Source: Akkermansiaceae bacterium
GTDB taxonomy: Bacteria; Verrucomicrobiota; Verrucomicrobiia; Verrucomicrobiales; DEV007
Length of the DNA stretch: 64,000 nt
Direction of reading: 5' to 3'
NCBI GenBank assembly: GCA_024233085.1
Contig: JACKQC010000014.1
Coordinates: 62,001-126,000, forward strand
Both the position numbers and the translations under genes were made by a program. The notes below the pieces were generated by a model, which was not told where the DNA came from, ran no database searches, and worked only from the letters and a program-made list of their open reading frames with translations. Numbering within the stretch: the first letter of the stretch is position 1; each line of letters begins with the position of its first letter. Below are positions 52,689-60,268 of this stretch, one piece after another.

Positions 52689-54065
52689 ATGACCGAAGAA
52701 CAAAAGCCCACCTCCGACCGCCTCGATTCCTCCCGCCGCGATTTTCTTCGCACGACCGGTTCAGCCGCCGCCGTGGCGGGCGTGGCCGCTGGCTCGGTCG
52801 GTTTTCCCGCCATCCTGAAGGGCCAGGGCGAAACCAAGAAGCTAAAGGTGGGCCTGATCGGTTGCGGGGGACGCGGCACCGGCGCCGCCGCCCAGGCGCT
52901 GGCCGCGGATGACAACGTCGAACTGCACGCCATGGGCGACGCCTTTCAGGACAAGGCCCTGCTTCAGCTACGCGTGCTGGCAAAGGACCGCGCCGCGGCC
53001 GCGAAAATCGGTTCCGACGTGCAAAGCGGCAAGAACGTCTTCGGCGGTCTCGACGCCTACCAGAAAGTCATGGACACCGGTGTCGATGTGGTGCTGCTGA
53101 CGACCCCGCCCGGGTTCCGGCCCCAGCATTTCAAGGAGGCCATCAGTCGTGGCATTCACAGCTTTGTCGAGAAACCCTGCGCCACCGACGTGGCTGGCGT
53201 GAAGGATTTCCTCGAAACCGGCAAAATCGCCGCGGAAAAGGGCATCTCCGTCCTCTGCGGATTCTGCTACCGCTACTCCGACCACGGACGCGAGCTTTTC
53301 GAGAAACGGCTTCCCGAGGGCGCCATCGGCGCCATCCGTTCGGTCACGTCGAACTATTTCGCCAACATCGTCAAGCCCATGCCGCCCGAAAGCGACCGCC
53401 CCGAGGGCATGAGCGACACCGAATGGCAGATCCGCAACTGGTACAACTACACCTGGCTCAGCGGCGACGGCTATGTCGAGCAGGCCATCCACAAAGTGGA
53501 CAAAATGGCCTGGCTCATGAGCACCATGACGGGCAATCCGAAGCCGATTCCGACCGCCTGCTACGCCCTCGGCGGCCGCCAGCGTCCGAACAACGTCTGC
53601 AACACATTCGACCACTACGCCGTCACCTACGAGTGGGAGAACGGCCTGCGCTACCACATCAACTGGTGCCAGTACGGCGCCGGCGTCGACAAGTCCGACG
53701 AGGATCACATTGTCGGCGAGACCGGCGAAGCCACCTTCGACATCCAGGGAGCGTCGATCTCCGGCCCCAACGCCTGGACCTGGCGCCGGCCCCGCACCGG
53801 CGCGCGAAACATGTACCAAACCGAGCACGACGAGTTTTTCGCCGACATTCGCGCGGGCAAACGCCATGCCGACGAGGAATGGGTCGCCCACAGCACCCTG
53901 CTTGGAATCATGGCCCGCATGGCCGCCTACAGTGGCAAACGCATCACCTGGGAAGACGTCATCAACAGCGACGAAAGGCTCGTGCCGGACCCGGTCGACT
54001 GGGCCGGCGCCCTGCCCGTGCGCCCCATGCCCATTCCCGGTGAGGGCGGCCCCACGGAAGCCTGA
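52689..54065 (+). CDS. Tat-exported Gfo/Idh/MocA oxidoreductase
   Basis: A 458-residue exported oxidoreductase. The Tat signal is SRRDFLRTTGSAAAVAGVA. The Rossmann domain shows KVGLIGCGGRGTGAAAQAL, the motif with the catalytic Lys is HSFVEKPCATDVAG, and the substrate domain includes NWYNYTWLSGDGYVEQAIHK. It is a different branch from the protein at 47.6 kb: it lacks the double-Trp segment and has a longer C-terminus. Sugar substrates are likely but unproven. DUF1080 proteins, thought to act on disaccharides, are encoded 225 bases downstream on the same strand, so the genes may share a carbohydrate route. A 19-bp palindrome lies between. Confidence 0.9.
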   Translation: MTEEQKPTSDRLDSSRRDFLRTTGSAAAVAGVAAGSVGFPAILKGQGETKKLKVGLIGCGGRGTGAAAQALAADDNVELHAMGDAFQDKALLQLRVLAKDRAAAAKIGSDVQSGKNVFGGLDAYQKVMDTGVDVVLLTTPPGFRPQHFKEAISRGIHSFVEKPCATDVAGVKDFLETGKIAAEKGISVLCGFCYRYSDHGRELFEKRLPEGAIGAIRSVTSNYFANIVKPMPPESDRPEGMSDTEWQIRNWYNYTWLSGDGYVEQAIHKVDKMAWLMSTMTGNPKPIPTACYALGGRQRPNNVCNTFDHYAVTYEWENGLRYHINWCQYGAGVDKSDEDHIVGETGEATFDIQGASISGPNAWTWRRPRTGARNMYQTEHDEFFADIRAGKRHADEEWVAHSTLLGIMARMAAYSGKRITWEDVINSDERLVPDPVDWAGALPVRPMPIPGEGGPTEA

Positions 54066-54167
54066 CGCCCGACGAGCTTTTCCTCCCCCTTTCGAACCCG
54101 CATCTCGATCCGAATCGGCGGTTCCGGAAACGGCGCCGCCTTTTCGCTTTTTGACCTCCGGAAATGC

Positions 54168-54212
54168 CGGACCCAACAGGGTTGGGCCGGTGACCCAACC
54201 CTGTTGGGTCCG
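54168..54212. repeat. AACAGGGTTG palindrome, copy 6 (19-bp stem)
   Basis: This is the longest of the hairpins. Positions 54168-54186 pair with 54194-54212 without mismatch around the 7-base loop CCGGTGA. The core is the same AACAGGGTTG arm, with extra ACCC/GGGT pairs on both sides. It lies between the Gfo/Idh gene (stop 54065) and the DUF1080 gene (start 54290), both on the plus strand. No T-tract follows, but a stem this stable could still halt transcription or protect the upstream mRNA 3' end. Confidence 0.8.
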
Positions 54213-54289
54213 CCGCGCGGAACGCTCCGGACGCCAATCCGCCCGAAAAACGCTTGCAGCCTCGCGGCGATTGGAAAGAATCCTGACCC

Positions 54290-55216
54290 ATGAAATTGCT
54301 GAAGCGACTCCTCATCCTCCTCATCGTCGTCCTCATCGTGGGAGAGGCTTATCACATGGGGATGTATGACGGTCGCATGGGTTTTTTCGTCTGGTCGGCC
54401 CAGAAAAACCCCGCCAACGGCACCATTTCCTTCGTCCACACCGGAACTCTTCCCCCGCCCCCGCCCATGGTCGAGGATGCCCCGCCCGAAACACAGGCGG
54501 CCACGCTGGCGGACACTCCGGCCGCGCCGGAAAAGGCGCCCGAGCCGCCGAAAGACCCCAACGAATTCATCCTTTTCGACGGGGAAACGCTCGGAAAATG
54601 GAAGTCGACCGAGTTCGGGGGTGAGGGCGAGGTTTTCGTCAACGAGCAGAAATGCCTCGAGTTTGGCTTCGGGGCCATCATGACCGGGGTGAACTGGACC
54701 GAGGAACCGCCCGCCCTGTCTAACTACGAGATCTCGCTCGACGCGATGAAACTCGACGGGAACGATTTTTTCTGCGCGCTGACTTTCCCGGTGAAGGAGA
54801 GTCTGGCCACTTTCGTGGTCGGCGGCTGGGGCGGCGGGGTGGTCGGCATTTCCAGCGTGGACGACCTCGACGCCTCGGAAAACGAAACGATGAACATCGA
54901 GGGCTTCCAGAACGATGTGTGGTACAAGATCAAAGTGCGCGTCACGGACGAAAAGATCGAAGCCTGGATCGACGACCGCCAGATGGTGGATCTGGAGATT
55001 GGCGACAAAAAGATCAGTCTCCGCCCGGGCGACATCGAACTCTCCGCGCCCCTCGGCATTGCCTCGTTCATGACGCGGGCGCAATACCGAAACCTCGTGC
55101 TGCGCAAGCTGCCGGCGCGGGCTCCGGAACCGGCTCCCGCTCCCGCGGCCGGGTCGAATCCCGAGCCGGGTGAAATCCCCGTTCCGGATGCGGACAGCGC
55201 GCCCGCCAAGCCGTGA
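54290..55216 (+). CDS. DUF1080 (3-keto-disaccharide hydrolase-like) protein
   Basis: A 308-residue protein anchored or exported by an N-terminal hydrophobic segment (residues 5-22, LLILLIVVLIVGEAYH). A Pro/Ala-rich linker to about 90 leads to the DUF1080 jelly-roll domain (about 92-275; FDGETLGKWKS, FFCALTFPV, GFQNDVWYKIKVRV, IASFMTRAQYRNLVLRKL). A Pro-rich tail completes it. Family members are linked to breakdown of oxidised disaccharides outside the cytoplasm. The active residues are not established well enough to check. Two more genes of similar kind follow in the same direction, but a 74-base gap with a small palindrome (55236-55251) separates them. Confidence 0.82.
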   Translation: MKLLKRLLILLIVVLIVGEAYHMGMYDGRMGFFVWSAQKNPANGTISFVHTGTLPPPPPMVEDAPPETQAATLADTPAAPEKAPEPPKDPNEFILFDGETLGKWKSTEFGGEGEVFVNEQKCLEFGFGAIMTGVNWTEEPPALSNYEISLDAMKLDGNDFFCALTFPVKESLATFVVGGWGGGVVGISSVDDLDASENETMNIEGFQNDVWYKIKVRVTDEKIEAWIDDRQMVDLEIGDKKISLRPGDIELSAPLGIASFMTRAQYRNLVLRKLPARAPEPAPAPAAGSNPEPGEIPVPDADSAPAKP

Positions 55217-55290
55217 CCCGGAGACCGAGACACCTTCACGCGACCGCGTGATTGAAGCGGCGGGCGCTTCGTGATCGAATCGCGACTTCC

Positions 55291-56724
55291 ATGACCTCGC
55301 AAACTTCCTCCGTCGCGCTCGCGGCGATCTTTTGTCTTGCCGGTTCCGCCGGATTCGCTCAGCAGAAATCGGCTCCCGACCCGAATTTCCAGGCCGGAAA
55401 ACGCGCGCTCGCTCTGCTGGAGGACGCGGCCTTCGTCGATCTCTTCAACGGCAAGGACCTGGCCGGCTGGACGGGCGACACGGAGCACTACCGGGTCGAA
55501 AACGGCGTCCTCGTCTGCCCGGCGGGAGCGAAAAATCTTTACACCGAAATAGACTACGGCGACTTCGCGTTTCGCTTCGAATTCAAGCTTCAGGAGAGCG
55601 GAAACAACGGCATCGGCATTCGCGTGCCGGAGGGCGGTTACCCGTCGGGAGATGGCATGGAAATCCAGATCCTCGACCACTACGGCGCGAAATATCACTC
55701 CGAAGTCGACGGGAAAAAGCTGACCTGGCTGAAACCGTGGCAGTTTCACGGCTCCATTTACGGGATCTGTCCGGCCAGGACGGGATACCTGAAGCCCGTC
55801 GGCGAGTGGAACGAGGAAGTCATCGTCGCCATCGAGGACCATATTCTGGTCATCCTCAACGGCGCGGTGATCGTCGACGCGTTTCTGGAGGACCTCACTC
55901 CGGTCGATGGTCACGAGCATCCCGGGATGAAAAACAAGCTCGGCCGCCTCGCCCTGGCCGGGCACAGCGATCACGTCGAATTCCGCAACCTGGCCGTGGC
56001 CGACTACAGTGTCAGCCCGCCCGCTCCAAAGACGTCCGGCGACAACACCCCTCCCGAGGGATTCACGGCGCTGTTCAATGGAAAAGATCTGGCCGGGTGG
56101 AAGGGCCTCGCCCACAACAACGCGAACGAGCGACGCGCCCTCGAAGGCGACGCGCTCAAGGAAGCCCAGGCCAAGGCGGACGATTCGATGCGGGAGCATT
56201 GGCGCGTCGAAGACGCCATGCTGATCTATGACGGGAAAGGCCAGAGCCTATGCACCGCGAAGGACTATGGCGATTTCGAGTTTTATTGCGACTGGAAGAT
56301 CCCGCCCGGCGCCGACAGCGGCATTTACCTGCGCGGCACCCCTCAGGTGCAGATCTGGGATCCGTGGGATCCCCGGACCAAAGACAAACCGCAACCGGAG
56401 AATTCGGAGGAATGGGTGGCCGCCTACAAAAACGGGCGCAACCTCGGCTCCGGCGGTCTGTGGAACAATCGGCGCGCCAGCAATCGGCCCCTCGCGCTCG
56501 CCGACAAGAAACCCGGCGAATGGAACACCTTTTTGATCCGCATGATCGGCAACAAGGTCTCCATCTGGCTGAACGGCACCCTCATCGTCGATCGCACCGA
56601 ATTGGAAAACTACTGGGACAAGGAGCGGCTGCTGCCTTTGCCGCGGGCCGATCAGATCGAGCTTCAGCACCACGGCAGCGAGCTGTTTTTCAAGAATCTC
56701 TACATCCGCGAATTGCCCTACTGA
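55291..56724 (+). CDS. Tandem two-domain DUF1080 protein
   Basis: A 477-residue exported protein with a signal peptide (about residues 5-23, VALAAIFCLAGSAGFAQ). It has two consecutive DUF1080 domains. The first begins FVDLFNGKDLAGWTGDTEHY (about 45-235) and the second FTALFNGKDLAGWKGLAH (about 253-477). The FNGKDLAGW motif repeats at the start of both. The first domain keeps the DYGDFAFRFEFKL and GIGIRVPEGGYPSGDGMEIQ pattern, the second DYGDFEFYCDWKI and DSGIYLRGTPQVQIWD. Internal duplication is clear although the two have diverged. Carbohydrate breakdown outside the cytoplasm is likely. ATG 55291 starts the signal peptide. Confidence 0.87.
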   Translation: MTSQTSSVALAAIFCLAGSAGFAQQKSAPDPNFQAGKRALALLEDAAFVDLFNGKDLAGWTGDTEHYRVENGVLVCPAGAKNLYTEIDYGDFAFRFEFKLQESGNNGIGIRVPEGGYPSGDGMEIQILDHYGAKYHSEVDGKKLTWLKPWQFHGSIYGICPARTGYLKPVGEWNEEVIVAIEDHILVILNGAVIVDAFLEDLTPVDGHEHPGMKNKLGRLALAGHSDHVEFRNLAVADYSVSPPAPKTSGDNTPPEGFTALFNGKDLAGWKGLAHNNANERRALEGDALKEAQAKADDSMREHWRVEDAMLIYDGKGQSLCTAKDYGDFEFYCDWKIPPGADSGIYLRGTPQVQIWDPWDPRTKDKPQPENSEEWVAAYKNGRNLGSGGLWNNRRASNRPLALADKKPGEWNTFLIRMIGNKVSIWLNGTLIVDRTELENYWDKERLLPLPRADQIELQHHGSELFFKNLYIRELPY

Positions 56725-56725
56725 A

Positions 56726-56749
56726 CCCGGCCCGGGCCTTGGGGCCGGG
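56726..56749 (+). terminator. GC-rich hairpin just after the DUF1080 gene
   Basis: CCCGGCCC at 56726-56733 pairs with GGGCCGGG at 56742-56749, an 8-bp all-GC stem with an 8-base loop, one base after the stop codon. There is no T-tract, so it is a stable 3' end structure or a weak terminator. Confidence 0.5.
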
Positions 56750-56871
56750 CGAATACGTCGGAGAGAAGTCGTCCCGGACATACGGAGCGGGTGGCCGGCC
56801 TTTTGCGCATTCCCGGCGCTTGCAATCCGGCGTTTTCCGGGCTTTCCTAGCGGCCCTTATCGACTAGAGAC

Positions 56872-58416
56872 ATGCGATTTTTCACTCGATTCCCCGCCCT
56901 GACGGGAGCGGCGCTTTTGCCCGCTCTGAGCGCTTATTCCCAGGAAGCAAAACCCGCGCGCACGGTCGATTTCATGCGCGAGGTGAAACCCCTGATCGAA
57001 GGCGCCTGCATCAACTGCCACGGCCCCAACACCACCGAGAAAAATGGCGACTACCTGATGCACACCAAGGAGGCGGCTTTCAAGGGCGGCGAATCCTACG
57101 AAAACGAAGTCATCAAGCCCGGTGACGCCGATGACAGTCCGGTCTACTGGATGACCACGGAACCGGAGGATGGCGACCTCATGCCTCCGAAGCACCCGCT
57201 CAGCAAGCATCAGCAGGAAATCCTCAAGGTCTGGATCGACACCGGCGCCGAGTGGCCCGATGGCGTGACGCTTCAGAAAACTTCCCGGGTTACCTTTCAG
57301 AGCATCCGCCCCCTCATCATCCGCGGAGGCCCCTTCAAACCCTCCGAACTCGAAACCCTCCGGCTCTGGGCCGAACAGGGCGCCGACTGGCCCGAGGGCG
57401 TGAAAATCGCCGGAAGCGGTGACGGCCCCGCGGACGATTTGAACCTTGTGAAGAAGATCCGCGAGCTGATCGTGGCGAGTTCGAAAGAGAAGTCGCAGGG
57501 CGACATGAAGAACTACGAAAGCACCATCCCGAAGACGGGAGTGAAATTCGAGATGGTGGCCATCCCGGGCGGGGAATTCACCATGGGCAGCCCCGCCAGC
57601 GAAGCGAACCGCAACGCCGACGAGGGGCCGCAGCGGAAATTGAAGATATCGCCCTTCTGGATGGGCAAGTTCGAGGTCACCTGGGACATGTACGAGCCGT
57701 TCATGATCACCAGCGTGCCGCGCAACAAGGACGGCTCGCCGCAAAAGATCGATCCCAGCGCCGAACCTGTCGATGTCGTGTCGGCCCCCACGACCCCGTA
57801 TGTGGAGATGAGTTTCGGCATGGGCACCCAGGGCTATCCGGCCATTTCGATGACCCAGCATGCCGCTCTGAAATTCTGCGAATGGCTCAGCGCGCAGACG
57901 GGCCAGTATTACCGCCTGCCGACCGAGGCCGAATGGGAATACGCCTGCCGCGCGGGCACGACCGGCCCTTTCCACTGCGACGAGTCGGAGCTGGACCAGT
58001 ACGCCGTCCTCGATCCCACCGCCACCCGCACCGGCTACGAGAAGGTCGGCACCAAAAAACCCAACCCTTGGGGTCTCTATGACATGCACGGAAATGTGCT
58101 GGAATGGTGTCTCGACCAGTACAACCCGAACGGCTATCCGGAGGGCGAAGCCGAAAATCCCCTCGTCAAGCCGAAGACCCTTTACCCGCGCGTCGCTCGC
58201 GGCGGTTCGTGGTACGATCCGGCGGAGTTTCTCCGCAGCGCCGCCCGCACCGGTTCCGAGGCGAGCTGGAAACAGCAGGATCCTCAGTTGCCCAAGTCAA
58301 TCTGGTACCACACCGACGCCCAATGGCTCGGCTTCCGCCTTGTCCGCCCCCTCGAAGTTCCCGCCGCCGAGGAAATGTTCGACATCTGGAATCAGGGGCT
58401 CAGGGACGAAGGCTGA
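56872..58416 (+). CDS. Planctomycete cytochrome c domain fused to FGE-sulfatase-like domain
   Basis: A 514-residue exported protein. After a signal peptide comes a cytochrome c-like domain with heme motif Cys46-Ile-Asn-Cys49-His50 and the axial Met region (EDGDLMPPKHPLSKHQ). A helical linker leads to an FGE-sulfatase-like domain: FEMVAIPGGEFTMGSP, YRLPTEAEWEYACRAG, NPWGLYDMHGNVLEWCLDQ, RVARGGSWYD and GFRLVRPL. The two catalytic cysteines of true formylglycine-generating enzymes, which lie after the GGS motif, are not found (GGSWYDPAEFLRSAAR). It is therefore probably a carbohydrate-binding or structural version of the fold and not an activator of the sulfatase at 3.3 kb. Confidence 0.87.
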   Translation: MRFFTRFPALTGAALLPALSAYSQEAKPARTVDFMREVKPLIEGACINCHGPNTTEKNGDYLMHTKEAAFKGGESYENEVIKPGDADDSPVYWMTTEPEDGDLMPPKHPLSKHQQEILKVWIDTGAEWPDGVTLQKTSRVTFQSIRPLIIRGGPFKPSELETLRLWAEQGADWPEGVKIAGSGDGPADDLNLVKKIRELIVASSKEKSQGDMKNYESTIPKTGVKFEMVAIPGGEFTMGSPASEANRNADEGPQRKLKISPFWMGKFEVTWDMYEPFMITSVPRNKDGSPQKIDPSAEPVDVVSAPTTPYVEMSFGMGTQGYPAISMTQHAALKFCEWLSAQTGQYYRLPTEAEWEYACRAGTTGPFHCDESELDQYAVLDPTATRTGYEKVGTKKPNPWGLYDMHGNVLEWCLDQYNPNGYPEGEAENPLVKPKTLYPRVARGGSWYDPAEFLRSAARTGSEASWKQQDPQLPKSIWYHTDAQWLGFRLVRPLEVPAAEEMFDIWNQGLRDEG

Positions 58417-58457
58417 CGAAAACCGATCCCCGATTCCTCTCGACTGGATTTTCAGGC

Positions 58458-58487
58458 AAAAGGCGGCTCGGTGACGGGCCGCCTTTT
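58458..58487 (+). terminator. Intrinsic terminator
   Basis: AAAAGGCGGC at 58458-58467 pairs perfectly with GCCGCCTTTT at 58478-58487, a 10-bp stem with a 10-base loop. The stem ends in a run of five T's (58484-58488). This is the most canonical intrinsic terminator in the window. It lies 41 bases after the stop of the cytochrome/FGE-like gene. Confidence 0.85.
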
Positions 58488-58515
58488 TCGTTTCGCGCGC
58501 CGCCGCCGCCTTTCG

Positions 58516-58547
58516 AACCCTGTTGACTCGGACACTGAACCCTGTTG
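58516..58547. repeat. Variant of the AACAGGGTTG repeat with both arms in the same direction
   Basis: AACCCTGTTG occurs at 58516-58525 and again at 58538-58547. Between them is ACTCGGACACTG, which resembles the loop of copy 1 (ACTCGCTGACCT). In all other copies the first arm is the reverse complement of the second; here both point the same way, so no hairpin can form. It lies between the terminator at 58458 and the end of the convergent SMP-30-like gene. Confidence 0.65.
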
Positions 58548-58555
58548 GGTTTTCC

Positions 58556-59548
58556 CTATTCCACCCGCAGGCTCCAGAGCATGTGCCCCGCGGTGATGTA
58601 AAGCGTTTTCCCGTCCGCGCCACCGAAGGCGCAGTTCGTGATCATGTCCGCGGGCACCGGGTAAAAGCGCTTCAGTTCCCCCGTCTCGGGCGAAAGGACG
58701 TAGATGCCGGCCCGGAATTTCTCGGCAGTTTCGGCGGGCGGATTCGGAAAGTTGAAACCGGCCGCGACATAGAGATCGCCGTTGGGCGCGACCGTCAAGC
58801 CATCCGGTCCGCGCTCCGTGCCCCAGTCGAAGAGGAGCCGGCGGCTTTTCTCGACGACTTCGCCACCCGGCGTCAGCTCGAAACACCAGAGTTTGCGGTT
58901 TCCCCCCACCCCTTCGTTCGGTCCGCTGTTGACGTTGTCCGCGACGTATAGACGCCTGCCGTCCGGCGACAGGCCGATGCCATTGGGCCGGTCCACATCG
59001 TGCAGAATCACGCGATGAACCCGACCATCGGGATCGATGCGGTAAACGCCCTCGATGGGTCTGCCGTCGATATTGATCTGTTCGATGTCCGAACGGTCGC
59101 CATAGCGGGGATCGGTGAAAAAGATGCGTCCCTTCGCGTCAATTGCCAGGTCGTTGGGCGAATTGTAGCGCTTGTTTTCATACCGATCGGTCAGCACTGT
59201 GACTGTGCCGTCCGCCTCCGTCCGGGTGAGCCGGCGGTTTCCGCCCTCGTTGCCGCCCTCGCAGGCCACCAGGCGTCCCCGGGCATCGAAGGCGAGTCCG
59301 TTGGCCCGGCCGGAAGGCGTGCGAAAAATGTGGATCTTCCCGGAGGGATCGAGCCGCATGATGCGGTTGTTCTCGATGTCGGAGAAATAGACGTTCCCGG
59401 TCGCCTCGTGCCAGGCGGGGCCTTCGGTAAAGGCCACCTGCCCCTCGCTCCTCAGGGCGCCAAAATCCTCGGCGTTCCCGGGGGCGGCGGTCATTCCGAC
59501 CAAGCCCGCGATCGCGATCGCCCGAACTCCCATTGGACTCGCTCTCAT
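58556..59548 (-). CDS. Exported SMP-30/gluconolactonase-like protein
   Basis: A 330-residue protein with a signal peptide (about residues 5-26, GVRAIAIAGLVGMTAAPGNA). It has a six-bladed beta-propeller of the SMP-30/gluconolactonase family. Metal-site positions are visible as Glu in FTEGPAWHEATGNVYFSD, Asn in YNSPNDLAID, and Asn/Asp in RPNGIGLSPDGRRLYVAD. Members hydrolyse sugar lactones with a divalent metal. Export to the periplasm suggests a role in sugar oxidation there, in keeping with the exported Gfo/Idh proteins. ATG 59548 directly precedes the signal peptide. It is followed by copy 7 of the repeat. Confidence 0.88.
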   Translation of the reverse strand: MRASPMGVRAIAIAGLVGMTAAPGNAEDFGALRSEGQVAFTEGPAWHEATGNVYFSDIENNRIMRLDPSGKIHIFRTPSGRANGLAFDARGRLVACEGGNEGGNRRLTRTEADGTVTVLTDRYENKRYNSPNDLAIDAKGRIFFTDPRYGDRSDIEQINIDGRPIEGVYRIDPDGRVHRVILHDVDRPNGIGLSPDGRRLYVADNVNSGPNEGVGGNRKLWCFELTPGGEVVEKSRRLLFDWGTERGPDGLTVAPNGDLYVAAGFNFPNPPAETAEKFRAGIYVLSPETGELKRFYPVPADMITNCAFGGADGKTLYITAGHMLWSLRVE

Positions 59549-59612
59549 GCGAGTGGTTTTTAGGAGGTTCCGCCGACCGGGGCAAGCTCTTTTTCCTCCT
59601 CTCGCCGCCGGT

Positions 59613-60119
59613 TCACGGCTCCCGTCGCAGTTGCCGTGGCCAAAAATGCTCGCGGAGCCTTCCACATCCCGCCTCCACCTCTCCCCAAAACGCGACGTCC
59701 AGATCGAGCCGAACCACCGCGCAGGTCACGAATTCATCGATCCCACCGTCCCGCAGGAGCCGGTTCGCCAAGTCGTGAAATCCCGGGTTGTGTCCGAGAA
59801 TCAGCGCGCATCCGGCGGACTCGTCGATGTCCTGGATAATTCGCAAGAGGAGGGACACGTCAGCAAGGTAGAGTTCCCCCATCGCCGCGATGCGGCCCGC
59901 GGGGAAGTCAAGTTTCCCCGCCACCGCGCGAGCCGTGGTCAGAGCCCGCACCGCCGTGCTGGTCAGGATGACATCGGGTTTCGCGCCGCGCCGGGCGAGT
60001 TCCTCGCCGACGCGGGGAGCGTCGCGCAGCCCCCTGTCGTTCAGGGAACGTTCGTGATCGTCGAGCGAGGCATCGCCCCAGTCGGACTTGGCGTGACGAA
60101 TGAGGATCAGTTCTTTCAT
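59613..60119 (-). CDS. sixA: SixA-like phosphohistidine phosphatase
   Basis: A 168-residue histidine phosphatase of the SixA branch. The catalytic RHG-type motif is LILIRHAKSDWGD. The second Arg is in STAVRALTTARAVA, and the second His is in LGHNPGFHDLANRLL. SixA removes phosphate from His residues of phosphorelay or PTS proteins in the cytoplasm. It is not near the phosphorelay genes at 5-10 kb, so a link with them is only a possibility. ATG 60119 starts at MKELILIRHAK, the usual family start. Confidence 0.88.
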   Translation of the reverse strand: MKELILIRHAKSDWGDASLDDHERSLNDRGLRDAPRVGEELARRGAKPDVILTSTAVRALTTARAVAGKLDFPAGRIAAMGELYLADVSLLLRIIQDIDESAGCALILGHNPGFHDLANRLLRDGGIDEFVTCAVVRLDLDVAFWGEVEAGCGRLREHFWPRQLRREP

Positions 60120-60268
60120 GGAGGGAAAAGGGAATCAAGGGTTCGGGAAAAACCAGAACGACAGGCACACCGGGAGTGGAAGAATAAAGGGATGTGGGGG
60201 ACAATGGAAAGTTCAAGCTTCCGGCTTCGAATCCAAAACTTTATTACCTCTGTTCCCCCAATCTTTTC

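Noticed and set aside
55236..55251. TCACGCG/CGCGTGA palindrome between the two DUF1080 genes
   Set aside because: The stem is seven bases with a two-base loop and occurs once; too little to call a regulatory site or terminator.
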